NCBI GenBank assembly: GCA_016713325.1
Contig: JADJPJ010000089.1
Coordinates: forward strand, 186,001 to 250,000
Source of the DNA: Candidatus Flexifilum affinis
GTDB taxonomy: Bacteria > Chloroflexota > Anaerolineae > Aggregatilineales > Phototrophicaceae
Reading direction: 5' to 3'
DNA: 64,000 nt
The notes under the pieces were generated by a model. That model did no database searches. It worked only from the letters and a program-made list of their open reading frames with translations, and was not told where the DNA came from. Positions 28,974 through 38,278 of this stretch are shown in pieces. Position 1 is the first letter of the stretch; every line of letters starts with the position of its first letter. The translations under genes were made by a program, and so were the position numbers.

Positions 28974-30673
28974 ATGCCGAACAAATTATTCATCTCCTAC
29001 CCTAGCGAAAGCTGGAACTTCGCCCAGCGCATCGCCGAAAACCTCGCCTCTCGCGTCGAGCAGTCGATCTTCATCGACTACCGCAGCATCGATCAGGCGG
29101 ATTTCGCGAACTCTATCCTCGCCCACCTTCGTGATAGCGATGCCGTCATCCTGGTGGTGACCGACTTCACTTTCGCTGACATCCACCGCGACAACGACTG
29201 GGTACGCCTGGAGGTTCGCACCGCCCTGCAGAGCCAAATTCCGATCGTGCTGGTGCGCGAGAACGGGCTGCTGCCGCCCACAGACCTCCCCGATGACGTG
29301 CGCGATGTCGGAGGTCGCAGGGTGTGCCGTTCTACCGCGAATACTTCGAGCCGGGTATCACCCTTCTGACCGACTTCCTGATCCGCATCGGCGTCGCGTC
29401 AGCCAGGATCTCCGCTGCGCCGCACCCCCTCATCGAACTAACTCCGCCGCCGGAACGACAGCCGGAACCCGAACCGGAGCCGCAACGCGCCATCGCCGGA
29501 CAGGGGAGCATCGAAGAAGCCATCGACCTGCTCGAAGCCACGATCAGAAGGCGCTGGTGCTCCTGGAGACGCTGCGCGACCGGGGCGGGCTGCGGACGGT
29601 TGCCGCCAAGCTGGTCGGTGACCTGATCGCCCGAGCGGTCGCGGAACGTAATGCCGCCGCGCGGCGGCGTGAAGCGGCGCTGGACTACGAGACTATCGCC
29701 TCGATGGCGAAGCGGAAGCTGACCGTCGAACGGGCGCGCGAGGAGTTTGCGGGATGGCGCGCGTCGTATCCCGATCTGGTGGAGGCGCTGGACACGGATC
29801 ACCTGCGCGAACGTTTGGGCCAACCCGCCCCCGTGCCGCCGCCGGCGCAGGTCTACCGCAAGCGCCCGCCGATTTGCTCCCCGCCGTTCGCCTGGGTGAA
29901 CATTCCGGCGGGCAAAGTGACGCTGATCCCAGAAAGGTTGGGAGAAGACCACATCCCTGAGGAACAAGTCGCAAACCTTAGATGTCCCCGCCTTCGCCAT
30001 CGCCAAATACCCGGTGACCAACGCGCAGTACCGCCTGTTCGTGACTGCCGGCGGCTATGCTGAGCGGCGCTGGTGGACGGAAGCCGGATGGGAGGCGAAG
30101 GCGAAAGGTTGGAAATGGGATGGCAGTCAGTGGGTGGAGACGAATCAACCCTGGGCCGAGCCGCGCTACTGGAACGATCCGAATTGGAAGAGTGCCGCAT
30201 GGAATGGAGACGACTACCCAGTCACCGGCGTATCTTGGTATGAAGCCACTGCCTACTGTGCCTGGCTGAGCGCCGAGACGGGTGAGTCGATCGGGCTGCC
30301 GGGCGAGCAGCAGTGGCAGAGGGCGGCGCAGGGCAGCGATGGACGGGCCTATCCCTGGGGAAAGATTGGGACCCTGCGCGCTGCAACCACAGCGTAGGGA
30401 AAGACGGGAACACTAACGCCCCATCGCCCGTGCGACAGTATGAAGGGAAGGGGGACAGCGCGTTCGGCGTCGTCGATATGGCGGGCAATGTCTGGGAGTG
30501 GTGTTCGACGGCGTATGTGACCGGGTCATATGATTTGAATGGAACAGATGTTCGTGTGCTGCGGGGCGGCTCGTGGGGCTACGCAGTTACGGGGGACTTC
30601 CGCTGCGCCTTCCGTCAGGGCGGCCCTGTAACGGACGCCTCATCGGGGGTTTCGTCCTGCCCTCTCTTCGTGA
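28974..30673 (+). pseudogene. TIR-SUMF1 (formylglycine-generating-enzyme-like) gene with about five frame breaks
   Basis: ATG 28974 opens a TIR domain (KLFISYPSESWNFAQRIAE, SIFIDYRSID, AVILVVTDF, DNDWVRLEVRTAL with the Glu position kept). The protein then continues across frames: FYREYFEPGITLLTDFL, a Pro/Glu-rich linker, QKALVLLETLRDRGGLRTVAAKL, and a SUMF1 domain (FAWVNIPAGKVTLI, FAIAKYPVTNAQYRLFV, YPVTGVSWYEATAYC, MAGNVWEW, VLRGGSWG, GFRPALSS then TGA 30671). Breaks fall near 29305-29325, 29547, 29965, 30360 (GGGG) and 30647 (GGGGG). Restored, it would be about 565 residues. TIR-SUMF1 proteins are thought to act in immune or signalling pathways; the role here is unknown. Real decay and error are both possible. 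Confidence 0.82.
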
Positions 30674-30763
30674 AGTTCTGGTATTCTGATTTCTGTTCTT
30701 CTGTATTTCTGATCGCGAGCGAAGCGAGCGGGTTGCCCATATGGCAGGGACGTTCGCAAACAT

Positions 30764-30789
30764 TGTAGGGGAGAGCCGCCGGCTCTCCC
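30764..30789. repeat. GTAGGG-ended palindromic repeat
   Basis: GTAGG leads into GGGAGAGCCG, one C, and CGGCTCTCCC (30769-30789), a 10-bp perfect stem. It is intergenic, between TIR-SUMF1 and the convergent P450 gene, and only 40 bases from the next repeat. Confidence 0.72.
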
Positions 30790-30827
30790 GCGTGGCTGAT
30801 CGGATGGACGCAGAACGGGGCTTTTAA

Positions 30828-30853
30828 CGGACGACCCGCCGGGTCGCCCCTAC
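30828..30853. repeat. palindromic repeat, right copy flanking TIR-SUMF1
   Basis: GGACGACCCGCCGGGTCGC is identical to the copy near 28887 and here ends in CCCCTAC (to 30853), the typical outer end of this repeat family. It lies 18 bases past the P450 stop codon. Confidence 0.78.
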
Positions 30854-30870
30854 GGCGTGCTGCGCGGCAA

Positions 30871-32202
30871 TCAATGCGCACGCGCGCCGACCGTCCGCAC
30901 CGCGAACCCGAGGTCGGGGCCGGGGATCGGCGCGACCTTCGACACCAGTCGGTAATCCGGCGTGAGCAGCTCCAATCGCGTCGAATGCACCAGCGTCGCC
31001 ATCACCAGCATGATCAGCGCCTCGCCCATGCCGGCGCTCAGGCAGGTGCGCCCGCCTAGGCCGTAGGGCGCGAAGGCGCCGGTGCGCTGGTGTTCGCCGC
31101 GCGGTTCGAAAAAGCGTGTGATGTCGAAGGTGTACGGGTCTTCGTACACCTCCGGGAGGAAGTGCGTCACCCCGGTGGCCACGAAGACCAGCCGCCCGGC
31201 AGGTATCGTGTAGCCGGCGAATTCCAGCGGCTTGACCACGTAGCGGGGCAGCGCGCCAGCAATTGGATACATGCGCAGCACTTCCATGCATGCGCCGTAG
31301 AGCGTGCGCATACCGCGCAGGGCCGCCATGTCGAGCGGACCGCGGGCGAAAGCGGTATCAACCTCCGCCTGCACCGCCGCCAGCAGGTCCGGGTGGCGCA
31401 GTAGTTCGTAAAGCAGATAGCCGAGCAGTCGCGGGGAATAGGCCACGCCGTTGACGAACGGCAGATGCACATAGGCCAGCAGATCGTGACCTTCAAGCGG
31501 CTTGCCGTCCATGGTTTTGGCGTTCATCAGCAGATCGACCAGATCGTCGGCCGGCTCCCCACGATCGGCGCGGGCGCGGTGGTCGTCGACGATGCGCTGC
31601 AGGAAGGCCTCGAAACGCTGCTTGGCATTCTTGTACGCCGGCAGCTTGAGCAGGAACGCCGGCTGAAAGGCTACCCCCGAACCGATCAGCCGGTTGGTGA
31701 AGTAGACGATGTCCGCCAGTTCATCGCCCACCTCGGTGTTTTCCGCCGAGCGCACGATGATCTCCAGGCAGAGGCGCGTCATCGTCTCCATGACGTTCAC
31801 CTCTCTGCCGGTCTGCCACCCCGCCGCTGTCTCCTGGATCAATTGCACCGCCTGAGGCATGTATCCCGCCAGCGTGTCGCGCGAGAGGCGGGGACGGATC
31901 AGCTTGCGGTAGTAGCTGTAGGACGGCTCGTCGAGCGTCGGCAGATAGAGGTCGCTGGCCGTCTCTTCGACCAGCTTGCCGTAGATCGGGCGCAGGCGGA
32001 AGTACTCTTCGCCGTGCTGCGCCATGAGCTGGTTGGCTTCCAGGCCGGCGAGAAGGATGATCTCGCGGCCGGGCACGCGAATGCGATAGACCGGACCATG
32101 CTCGTGATAGGCCCTGACCATGAACTGAATGGCGTCGCGCGTTAGTCCGAGAACGTTACCAAGCAGGGGAAGACCAGGCACCAGCGGGATGGCGTGAGTC
32201 AT
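30871..32202 (-). CDS. cytochrome P450 with an atypical I-helix
   Basis: This 443-residue haem protein starts at ATG 32202 with LVPGLPLLGNVLG, a eukaryote-like Pro-rich hinge. The haem motif is FAPYGLGGRTCLSAG with C387 as the thiolate ligand; the K-helix ExxR is EVLR. The I-helix reads FVNGVAYSPRLL where P450 mono-oxygenases normally have AGxDT(T/S), so the acid-alcohol pair needed for O2 activation is missing. Loss of that pair occurs in P450s that act on peroxides or hydroperoxides, so a peroxygenase or isomerase reaction should be considered. No ferredoxin or reductase gene is adjacent. It is divergent from the second M24 gene. Confidence 0.9.
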   Translation of the reverse strand: MTHAIPLVPGLPLLGNVLGLTRDAIQFMVRAYHEHGPVYRIRVPGREIILLAGLEANQLMAQHGEEYFRLRPIYGKLVEETASDLYLPTLDEPSYSYYRKLIRPRLSRDTLAGYMPQAVQLIQETAAGWQTGREVNVMETMTRLCLEIIVRSAENTEVGDELADIVYFTNRLIGSGVAFQPAFLLKLPAYKNAKQRFEAFLQRIVDDHRARADRGEPADDLVDLLMNAKTMDGKPLEGHDLLAYVHLPFVNGVAYSPRLLGYLLYELLRHPDLLAAVQAEVDTAFARGPLDMAALRGMRTLYGACMEVLRMYPIAGALPRYVVKPLEFAGYTIPAGRLVFVATGVTHFLPEVYEDPYTFDITRFFEPRGEHQRTGAFAPYGLGGRTCLSAGMGEALIMLVMATLVHSTRLELLTPDYRLVSKVAPIPGPDLGFAVRTVGARAH

Positions 32203-32294
32203 GGGGGCAGGCTCGATTATGTGCAAAGGTCAGGCCATAATCATGCATTGATCTGAAGCAATCTGCCAACTTATCGAATCAAGGAGCACTGATC

Positions 32295-33426
32295 GTGGAG
32301 AGACTGGACCCGCAAGCGTGTCGAGCACGGCAGTCCCGACTGATGGCCGCCGTATCCGCGGATGTGTTGATCCTCAACAACCCGCATCACATCCTCTACC
32401 TGACCGGTTTGTACAATTCCGAGATGCGTCAGGCGGCCTGGGGATTGAACTCGCTGATCCTCAACGCGACCACCGGCCGGGCGATCCTGCTGGTCAACGA
32501 GATGCTGTCCACTGAGATGGGCGAGGTGGCAGTGGACGAAATCCACGTCACGCCGTGGTACAAGGCGGCGCCGGCCGGTCCCGGCGCGGACCAGTTCGAT
32601 GAGTCGGTGATTGCACTGCGCGGGCAGGTCGGCGCGCTAAACCCCAGGCGTGTCGCCGGCGAACTGGGATGGCTGCCGCAGGGAGCCGTCGGCTCGGCGC
32701 TCGCGGAGAACATGGTCAACCTGAACCCGATTCTCAAGCAGATGCGGCGGTCAAGGACCCCGACGAACTGCGGCTGATTCGCGAAGCGGTGCGCGTTAAT
32801 GAAGCGGCCCATGTGGGGGCGCGGGCGACGGTGAAGGTTGGCGCGACCGAATTGGATGTCTACAATGCCGCCCACGCCGCCGCGGTCAACGCCTTTGGCG
32901 GTCCGGTCCACCTCTTCGGCGATTTCGGCTGCCTGTCACGCCCGAACCCCGGCAGCATCCCGACCAACTATGTGTGCTGAAGTCTGGCGACGTCATGCTC
33001 TGCGACATCTTTCCGCTGGTCAACGGCTACCGCTCCGACTTCACTGCCACCTATGCCGTGGACGACCGCTACAGCGACGATCAGGAGCGTGTCGATGTGG
33101 CGATTCACGAGGCGATGCGCGCCGGCGAAGAGGCGCTCCGACCTGGTGCGCGCGGCGGCGATGTGTACCGTGCGGTGCGGGCGGCGCTGGCCAAGCACGG
33201 GCTGGCGGAGAACTTCCCGCACCATGCCGGGCATGGCCTGGGCTTCGACCACCCGGACACGCCCTACTTCGTGCCGCTGAGCGAGGAAACTCTGCTGGTG
33301 GGGGAGGTGGTGGCGCTGGAGCCGGGGGCCTATGGCGAAGGGTTTGGCGCGCGCATTGAGAATAACTATCTCATCACCGAGACCGGACCAGAACGGTTGT
33401 CAAACCACAGCACGGCACTGCTTTGA
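32295..33426 (+). CDS. M24-family metallopeptidase, second copy, with two frame breaks
   Basis: The N-domain (DVLILNNPHHILYLTGLYNS) is in the frame from GTG 32295, with AAGGAG upstream. The middle (AVKDPDELRLIREAVRVNEAAH) is in a second frame after a break near 32745, and the catalytic part is in a third after a 2-base TG duplication near 32970. All metal ligands are present: Asp in LCDIFPLVNGYRSDF, His in HHAGHGLGFDH, Glu in ALEPGAY and RIENNYL. Restored, it is about 377 residues. It is 404 bases upstream of a peptide-type importer and could process its cargo. Confidence 0.82.
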
Positions 33427-33476
33427 ACTTCTCGACAGGCTCATGGCTATGGTCGTAGTGTGAGCTGCCTTGTGTG

Positions 33477-33600
33477 GTGAGGGGGTGGGGGGTTTCCGCT
33501 GTTTTGAGCGCTGGCGGGGGGCAGGCCGCAGTTCTGGTGGGGGGGGAAAGGATAGGGCCGGCGGGGGGGGCGGGCGGCCTTTCGGGAGGGGAGGGCCCTT
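33477..33600 (+). other. G-run-rich intergenic stretch
   Basis: The stretch holds many G runs: 5 and 6 near 33481-33492, about 6 near 33516, 8 at 33539-33546, 8 at 33563-33570, and GGGAGGGGAGGG near 33584. It could form G-quadruplexes on the + strand. Poly-G is also a common artefact of some sequencers, so the stretch or a join across it may be wrong. The rest of 33427-33830 holds a promoter and operator candidate and no gene. Confidence 0.6.
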
Positions 33601-33759
33601 TCAGCGTCGCCGGGCTCTTCGGGGAGCAACTAGATGGATTCCTGGAGGATGGGTGAGAGGGCGGGGACGAGACGTATTGTCATTTGGATCGGATCTATCA
33701 CGGTCGCTACACGAGAAATCCTGCTATTCATGGGTTTGTCAGACTTCTCATGCAGGAAG

Positions 33760-33788
33760 TTGCAACATTACAAACGGCGTGCTAAAAC
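33760..33788 (+). promoter_or_regulatory. possible promoter of the second peptide importer
   Basis: TTGCAA (33760-33765) and TAAAAC (33783-33788) are separated by 17 bases, 43 bases before the binding-protein ATG at 33831. The -35 match is fair and the -10 is weaker. Confidence 0.42.
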
Positions 33789-33797
33789 TTGTAATGT
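33765..33797. promoter_or_regulatory. 9-bp inverted repeat overlapping the promoter, candidate operator
   Basis: ACATTACAA (33765-33773) and TTGTAATGT (33789-33797) are exact complements, with 15 bases between. The left arm lies in the spacer and the right arm just past the -10 element, as expected for a dimeric repressor site. Confidence 0.5.
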
Positions 33798-33830
33798 CCG
33801 AATCTCAACATCTGAACTGCGAGGGGTTAC

Positions 33831-35405
33831 ATGGTTGGTTCCGCAAAGCGATTGCTATTGACGTTGCTGGCTCTAGTCGTTCTGACGGTAGGTTTCGCCC
33901 CGGCGATGGCCCAGGGCGATAACATTATTCATGTGGTCTCTCTGTTTGACATCCGCACAGCGGACCCGCATGTCGCCTACGAAGTCGAGACGTGGACCAC
34001 GATCGGCCTGTTCTACCGCGGCCTGGTCGAGATGGAGACCACCGATACTGTCGCACCGGCGCTGGCCGAGTCGTGGACGGTGAGCGACGACGGTCTCGTC
34101 TATACTTTCACGCTGCGTGAGGGTGTCATGTTCTCCAACGGCCGCGCGATCACGGCCGACGACGGGAAGTATAGCTTCGAGCGGATGTTCGCTCCTGATT
34201 TCCCGTCCCCGACCAACTTCTTCTACGAGGCGATCGTCGGCGTGCCCGAATACCTCGACGGCTCCGCGTCGGAACTCACTGGCGTCAAGGTCATCGATCC
34301 GCGCACGGTCGAGTTCACGCTCTCCACGCCGATCTGGACGTTCCTGCAGCGTCTGGCGCTGCCGCCCGGCTCCATCGTCGCCCGCGAGGGCGTGGAAGCC
34401 GCCGGTGACGATTTTGGCCGTCAGCCGCTCGGCGCTGGCCCCTTCATCCTGGAGTCCTGGGAGCCGGGTCTGCGCATTACCACGGCTCGCAATCCGAACT
34501 ACTGGAAACCGGATAGCCCCAAGGTCGATGGCGTTGTGGTCGATCTGCTGATCGATCAGTCCGTCGGCATCCTGCGCATGGACAGCGGCGAAGCCGATAT
34601 CGCCTTCGACTGGGTGCCCAGCTCGGAATATCCACGTATTGCTTCCGACCCGGTTCTGGCCGAGCGTCTGCTCACCAACCTGGCGTTCCCGAACATCGAC
34701 TATCTGGTCTTCCAGCATCGCAACCCGCCCTTCGACAACAAGGACGTCCGCCGCGCGCTGAGCATGGCCATCAACCGCGATCGTCTGGTCCAGATCCTCA
34801 ATGGACGCCCGGTGCCCGCAACCGGTTCGCTGCCCCCGGACATGCCCGGCAACAACCCCGATCTCACGCCGCTTGCCTATGATCCCGAAGGCGCCAGGGC
34901 GCAGCTGGCTTCGGCAGGGTTCCCGGACGGTCTGACGACCAGCATCCTGGTCAACACTGACGCGACCAACCAGCAGGTGGTCCAGGCGATCGTCTCCGAC
35001 TGGGCTCAGATTGGCGTGACGGCCAATGTCACCGTGATCGACAACGCCCAGTTCCTCGACATCCTGGTCAATCAGCCGGAGACCATCGAGGTTGCCATGA
35101 CCAACTGGTATCACGACTATCTTGATCCGTCGAACACCTGGGAACCTCTCCTGCAGTGCGGCGGCTCATACAACTGGGGTGGCTACTGCAGCGAGGAGTT
35201 GGATGCCGTCTTCGCGGAAGCCAACGTGATCCCGCCGGGACCGGATCGCTGGGCGGCGTTCCAGGAATTCGAGGCGCTGATGTTCGAGGAACAGCCGAAC
35301 GCCTTCCTGTATCACCTGAACAACTTCTACTATCGCAGCGAACGTCTGACCATCGAGGCTGATCCGGCATATCTGCTCAAGTTCGATCAGGCCACCGTAC
35401 AGTAA
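33831..35405 (+). CDS. extracellular solute-binding protein, family 5
   Basis: This 524-residue protein is the capture component of the importer that follows. Residues 1-27 form a signal peptide (AMA before Gln), again without a lipobox. Family-5 features are IRTADPHVAYE, LAESWTVSDDGLVYTFTLREGVMF, NPNYWKPDSPKVDGV and VRRALSMAINRDRLVQI. A short ITADDGKYSFERM segment has the usual DV replaced by DG. GAGGGGT lies a few bases before ATG 33831. Cargo is peptide-like or an amide, judging from the hydrolases downstream. Confidence 0.93.
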   Translation: MVGSAKRLLLTLLALVVLTVGFAPAMAQGDNIIHVVSLFDIRTADPHVAYEVETWTTIGLFYRGLVEMETTDTVAPALAESWTVSDDGLVYTFTLREGVMFSNGRAITADDGKYSFERMFAPDFPSPTNFFYEAIVGVPEYLDGSASELTGVKVIDPRTVEFTLSTPIWTFLQRLALPPGSIVAREGVEAAGDDFGRQPLGAGPFILESWEPGLRITTARNPNYWKPDSPKVDGVVVDLLIDQSVGILRMDSGEADIAFDWVPSSEYPRIASDPVLAERLLTNLAFPNIDYLVFQHRNPPFDNKDVRRALSMAINRDRLVQILNGRPVPATGSLPPDMPGNNPDLTPLAYDPEGARAQLASAGFPDGLTTSILVNTDATNQQVVQAIVSDWAQIGVTANVTVIDNAQFLDILVNQPETIEVAMTNWYHDYLDPSNTWEPLLQCGGSYNWGGYCSEELDAVFAEANVIPPGPDRWAAFQEFEALMFEEQPNAFLYHLNNFYYRSERLTIEADPAYLLKFDQATVQ

Positions 35406-35430
35406 GTATTCCTGTCCTCTGGTTATTTTA

Positions 35431-35458
35431 GTCGAGGGCGCACCTGTGCGCCCTCGAC
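35431..35458 (+). other. stem-loop between binding-protein and permease genes
   Basis: GTCGAGGGCGCAC (35431-35443) is exactly complementary to GTGCGCCCTCGAC (35446-35458), with a 2-base loop. No T run follows it on the coding strand. It lies 25 bases past the binding-protein stop, in the same place as the stem-loops at 12074 and 26352. Confidence 0.78.
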
Positions 35459-35541
35459 TGATCCGCTGTGACAACTCACTCGCTTGACATTCAGCTGCAA
35501 CTCAGGAATAACCGGTTCGGGAACGACCACATCGAGATCGA

Positions 35542-36471
35542 ATGACCGCCTATCTGATTCGCCGTCTCATTGGTGCCGTCGGCGTCGTGTTCGGCGTCGC
35601 CACTTTCACGTTCATCATGGTTTTTCTAATGCCCGGCGATGCCGCGCGGATGTACGCGGGCCCACGTGCGCCGGAAGCCACTGTCCAGCGCATCCGCGAG
35701 ATCTGGGGCCTCGATCAGCCGCTGCCGGTGCAGTACGTGCGCTATATTGGCCGTGCGCTGCAAGGCGATCTGGGCAATTCCACGCGCGACAATCGGCCGG
35801 TGCTGACCGTCGTACTCGAGCGGCTGCCAGCGACCATTCAACTGGCTTTCGCCGGACTCTTCGTCGAGCTGATCATTGGCGTGCCACTGGGGATTCTGGC
35901 CGCGCTTCGCCCAGGTTCCTGGATCGACCAGCTTGCCACGATCGTTTCGCTCATTGGTATCTCGATTCCTTCCTTCGCGCTCGGATTGATCGCCCTCTAC
36001 GTATTTGGCTTCCTGATCCCGCTCTTTCCCCTGGGCGGGTATGGCACGCCACTGCATCTCGTCCTCCCGGCGCTGACGCTGGGCATCGGCGGAACGGCCT
36101 TCTACGCCCGTGTGCTGCGCAATAACCTGCTTGAAGTCATGGGCGAGGACTTCATTCGCACCGCCAATGCCAAGGGCCTGAGCGCCCGCGCCGTCCTGAC
36201 CCGGCACACCTTGCGCAATGCCATGCTTCCGACCGTCACCCTGGCCGCCCTCGACCTGGCACTGCTGCTCGGCGGGACGGTCGTGATCGAGGCGGTATTC
36301 GGCTGGCCAGGCGTCGGATTGCAGGCTTTCCAGGCCATTCGAAACCAGGATACACCGCTGATCATGGGCACTGTGCTGTTCGCTTCGATCGCTGTCGTCG
36401 GCATCAACCTCCTCGTGGATCTGCTCTATGCGACGCTGGACCCGCGGGTCCGGTTGGGTGGAGGCGGCTAG
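35542..36471 (+). CDS. peptide-type ABC importer permease (DppB family)
   Basis: This 309-residue permease begins YLIRRLIGAVGVVFGVATFTF, the DppB N-terminus, and shows IWGLDQPLPVQYVRY in its outer loop and the EAA-type loop MGEDFIRTANAKGLSARAVLTRHTLRNA. Six helices are expected. It is followed after 2 bases by the DppC-like gene. No ATPase gene is present in this locus either. Confidence 0.94.
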   Translation: MTAYLIRRLIGAVGVVFGVATFTFIMVFLMPGDAARMYAGPRAPEATVQRIREIWGLDQPLPVQYVRYIGRALQGDLGNSTRDNRPVLTVVLERLPATIQLAFAGLFVELIIGVPLGILAALRPGSWIDQLATIVSLIGISIPSFALGLIALYVFGFLIPLFPLGGYGTPLHLVLPALTLGIGGTAFYARVLRNNLLEVMGEDFIRTANAKGLSARAVLTRHTLRNAMLPTVTLAALDLALLLGGTVVIEAVFGWPGVGLQAFQAIRNQDTPLIMGTVLFASIAVVGINLLVDLLYATLDPRVRLGGGG

Positions 36472-36473
36472 AA

Positions 36474-37358
36474 ATGGCCACCACAACCTTGCAGTCAAAA
36501 CCGGTACGGCGCGGCTTCTGGGCTCAGCTCCGGCGCCTGCCACGCGCCTGGGTGGGCGGGGCAATGGTCGGCGTGATGCTGCTCCTGACTCTGTTCGCCC
36601 CGATGATCACGCGCGACCCGCTCCAGCAGTTCATGGACGGCCTCTCGCCAACCGGCACACCGCTCGCGCCGGACGCCAACTACCTGCTCGGCACCGACCA
36701 CCTGGGTCGCGACATGGTGGCGCGGATGCTGCATGGCGGGCGGGTCAGCCTGTTCATCAGCATCGCCGCCAATCTCACTGCTGCGGTGTTCGGTACGCTC
36801 ATCGGCATGTACGCCGGCTACTACGGCGGCGTCATCGATACCCTGCTCATGCGCTTCACCGACATCATCCTGGCCTACCCGGCGGTGCTGCTGGCGCTCG
36901 GCTTCGGGTCGGTGCTGCGGCCGAGCATCCCGGTGATCATCTTGATCCTGATGGTGATCACCTGGCCGATCCTCGCCAGGTTGGTACGCAGCCAGACCCT
37001 GACCCTGCGCGAACGACAGTTTGTGGAGAGTGCCCGTTCCGTCGGGGCGACCGGTCCGTACATCCTGTTCCGGCACATCCTGCCGCATACGCTGACGGTC
37101 ACGGTGGTCTGGTTCACGCTGAATATCGCCAGCACTGTTCTGATCGAGGCGGCACTCAGCTTTCTGGGTGTGGGCGTGCCGCTGCCGACCGCAAGCTGGG
37201 GCAACATGATCCTGGAAGGGCAGTCCCGTTACCGCATCGCCCCCTGGATGATCCTGTTTCCGACGCTGGCTATTCTGATCACGACGCTGGGTTTCAATCT
37301 ACTGGGCGACGCAGTGCGCGACGCGCTCGATCCGCGCACCTCACAGCGCCTCAAATAA
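36474..37358 (+). CDS. peptide-type ABC importer permease (DppC family)
   Basis: This 294-residue permease has the DppC-specific YLLGTDHLGRDMVARMLHGG block, six helices, and the coupling loop RQFVESARSVGATGPYILFRHILPH. It ends with DAVRDALDPRT, typical of the family. It lies 15 bases before the iminopeptidase gene, suggesting one transcript that joins uptake to hydrolysis. Confidence 0.94.
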   Translation: MATTTLQSKPVRRGFWAQLRRLPRAWVGGAMVGVMLLLTLFAPMITRDPLQQFMDGLSPTGTPLAPDANYLLGTDHLGRDMVARMLHGGRVSLFISIAANLTAAVFGTLIGMYAGYYGGVIDTLLMRFTDIILAYPAVLLALGFGSVLRPSIPVIILILMVITWPILARLVRSQTLTLRERQFVESARSVGATGPYILFRHILPHTLTVTVVWFTLNIASTVLIEAALSFLGVGVPLPTASWGNMILEGQSRYRIAPWMILFPTLAILITTLGFNLLGDAVRDALDPRTSQRLK

Positions 37359-37373
37359 CGAAAGGCAGATCTC

Positions 37374-38264
37374 ATGGTCAAAATCACGGAAGGCCGCATT
37401 CCTTTCAAGGGTTATTCCACCTGGTATCGCATTGCCGGGGAAGGGGAGGAGCCGGGCAAGCTGCCGCTGCTGGCGCTGCACGGCGGCCCTGGGGCGTCGT
37501 ATGACTATCTCGAATCGTTGGACGCCATGGCCGCGACGGGTCGGCGGGTCATTTACTACGACCAGCTCGGCTGCGGCAACTCGGCCATTTCCGAGAAGAA
37601 ACCGGAGATGTGGACCGTCCAGCTTTATGTGGAAGAAATTGACAACGTGCGGCGGGCGTTGGGCCTGGAGCGCATTCACCTGCTCGGCCAGTCGTGGGGC
37701 GGCATGCTGTCGATGGAGTACATGCTCACCCAGCCGAAGGGTATTGCCAGCCTGACGATCGCCAGCTCGCCCGCCAGCATGATTCAGTGGGTGGCCGAAG
37801 CCAATCGGCTGCGCAAAGCGCTTCCTTCAGAGGTGGAGGCCACGCTGGAGAAACACGAGCAGGCAGCCACGACCGATCACCCCGATTATGTGGCCGCGAC
37901 ACAGGTCTTTTACGACCGCCATTTATGCCGCGTGAATCCCGCGCCGGACTACTTCAAGCGCTCGTTCGAGAAAATGGCCGCCAACCCCGAGGTCTATAAT
38001 ACGATGAACGGGCCCAATGAATTCCACGTGATTGGCACGCTCAAGACCTGGGACATCATCGACCGGCTGCCGGAGATCAACGCGCCGACTCTGGTCACCT
38101 CGGGGAAATACGACGAGGCCACGCCGTTGATCGCCGGGACCGTCTACTGCGGCATCCCCGGCGCGCGCTGGGTGGTGTTCGACAACAGCGCGCATACGGC
38201 CCACATCGAAGAAGCCGAGCGCTACATGCAGGTGCTCTCCGCCTGGCTTGCAGAGAACGAATAA
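37374..38264 (+). CDS. pip: prolyl iminopeptidase-like alpha/beta hydrolase
   Basis: This 296-residue serine hydrolase (family S33) shows the oxyanion motif LHGGPGASYDYL, YYDQLGCGNS, and the nucleophile elbow GQSWGGML. The acid is in SGKYDEATP and the His in NSAHTAHIEE. This set matches prolyl aminopeptidases and the related tricorn-interacting factor F1. It removes N-terminal Pro or other residues from short peptides in the cytoplasm. An AAAGGCAG ribosome site precedes ATG 37374. Other S33 amidases with the same pattern cannot be excluded. Confidence 0.87.
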   Translation: MVKITEGRIPFKGYSTWYRIAGEGEEPGKLPLLALHGGPGASYDYLESLDAMAATGRRVIYYDQLGCGNSAISEKKPEMWTVQLYVEEIDNVRRALGLERIHLLGQSWGGMLSMEYMLTQPKGIASLTIASSPASMIQWVAEANRLRKALPSEVEATLEKHEQAATTDHPDYVAATQVFYDRHLCRVNPAPDYFKRSFEKMAANPEVYNTMNGPNEFHVIGTLKTWDIIDRLPEINAPTLVTSGKYDEATPLIAGTVYCGIPGARWVVFDNSAHTAHIEEAERYMQVLSAWLAENE

Positions 38265-38278
38265 GGAATCGACAAGAA

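Noticed and set aside
28886..30853. CRISPR array or insertion sequence around the TIR-SUMF1 gene
   Set aside because: The repeats are only two or three, palindromic, not regularly spaced, and no transposase or cas gene is present.
33470..33922. Open frames through the G-run region
   Set aside because: The Gly/Arg/Ser-rich translations only reflect the G runs, and no ribosome binding site or homology is seen.
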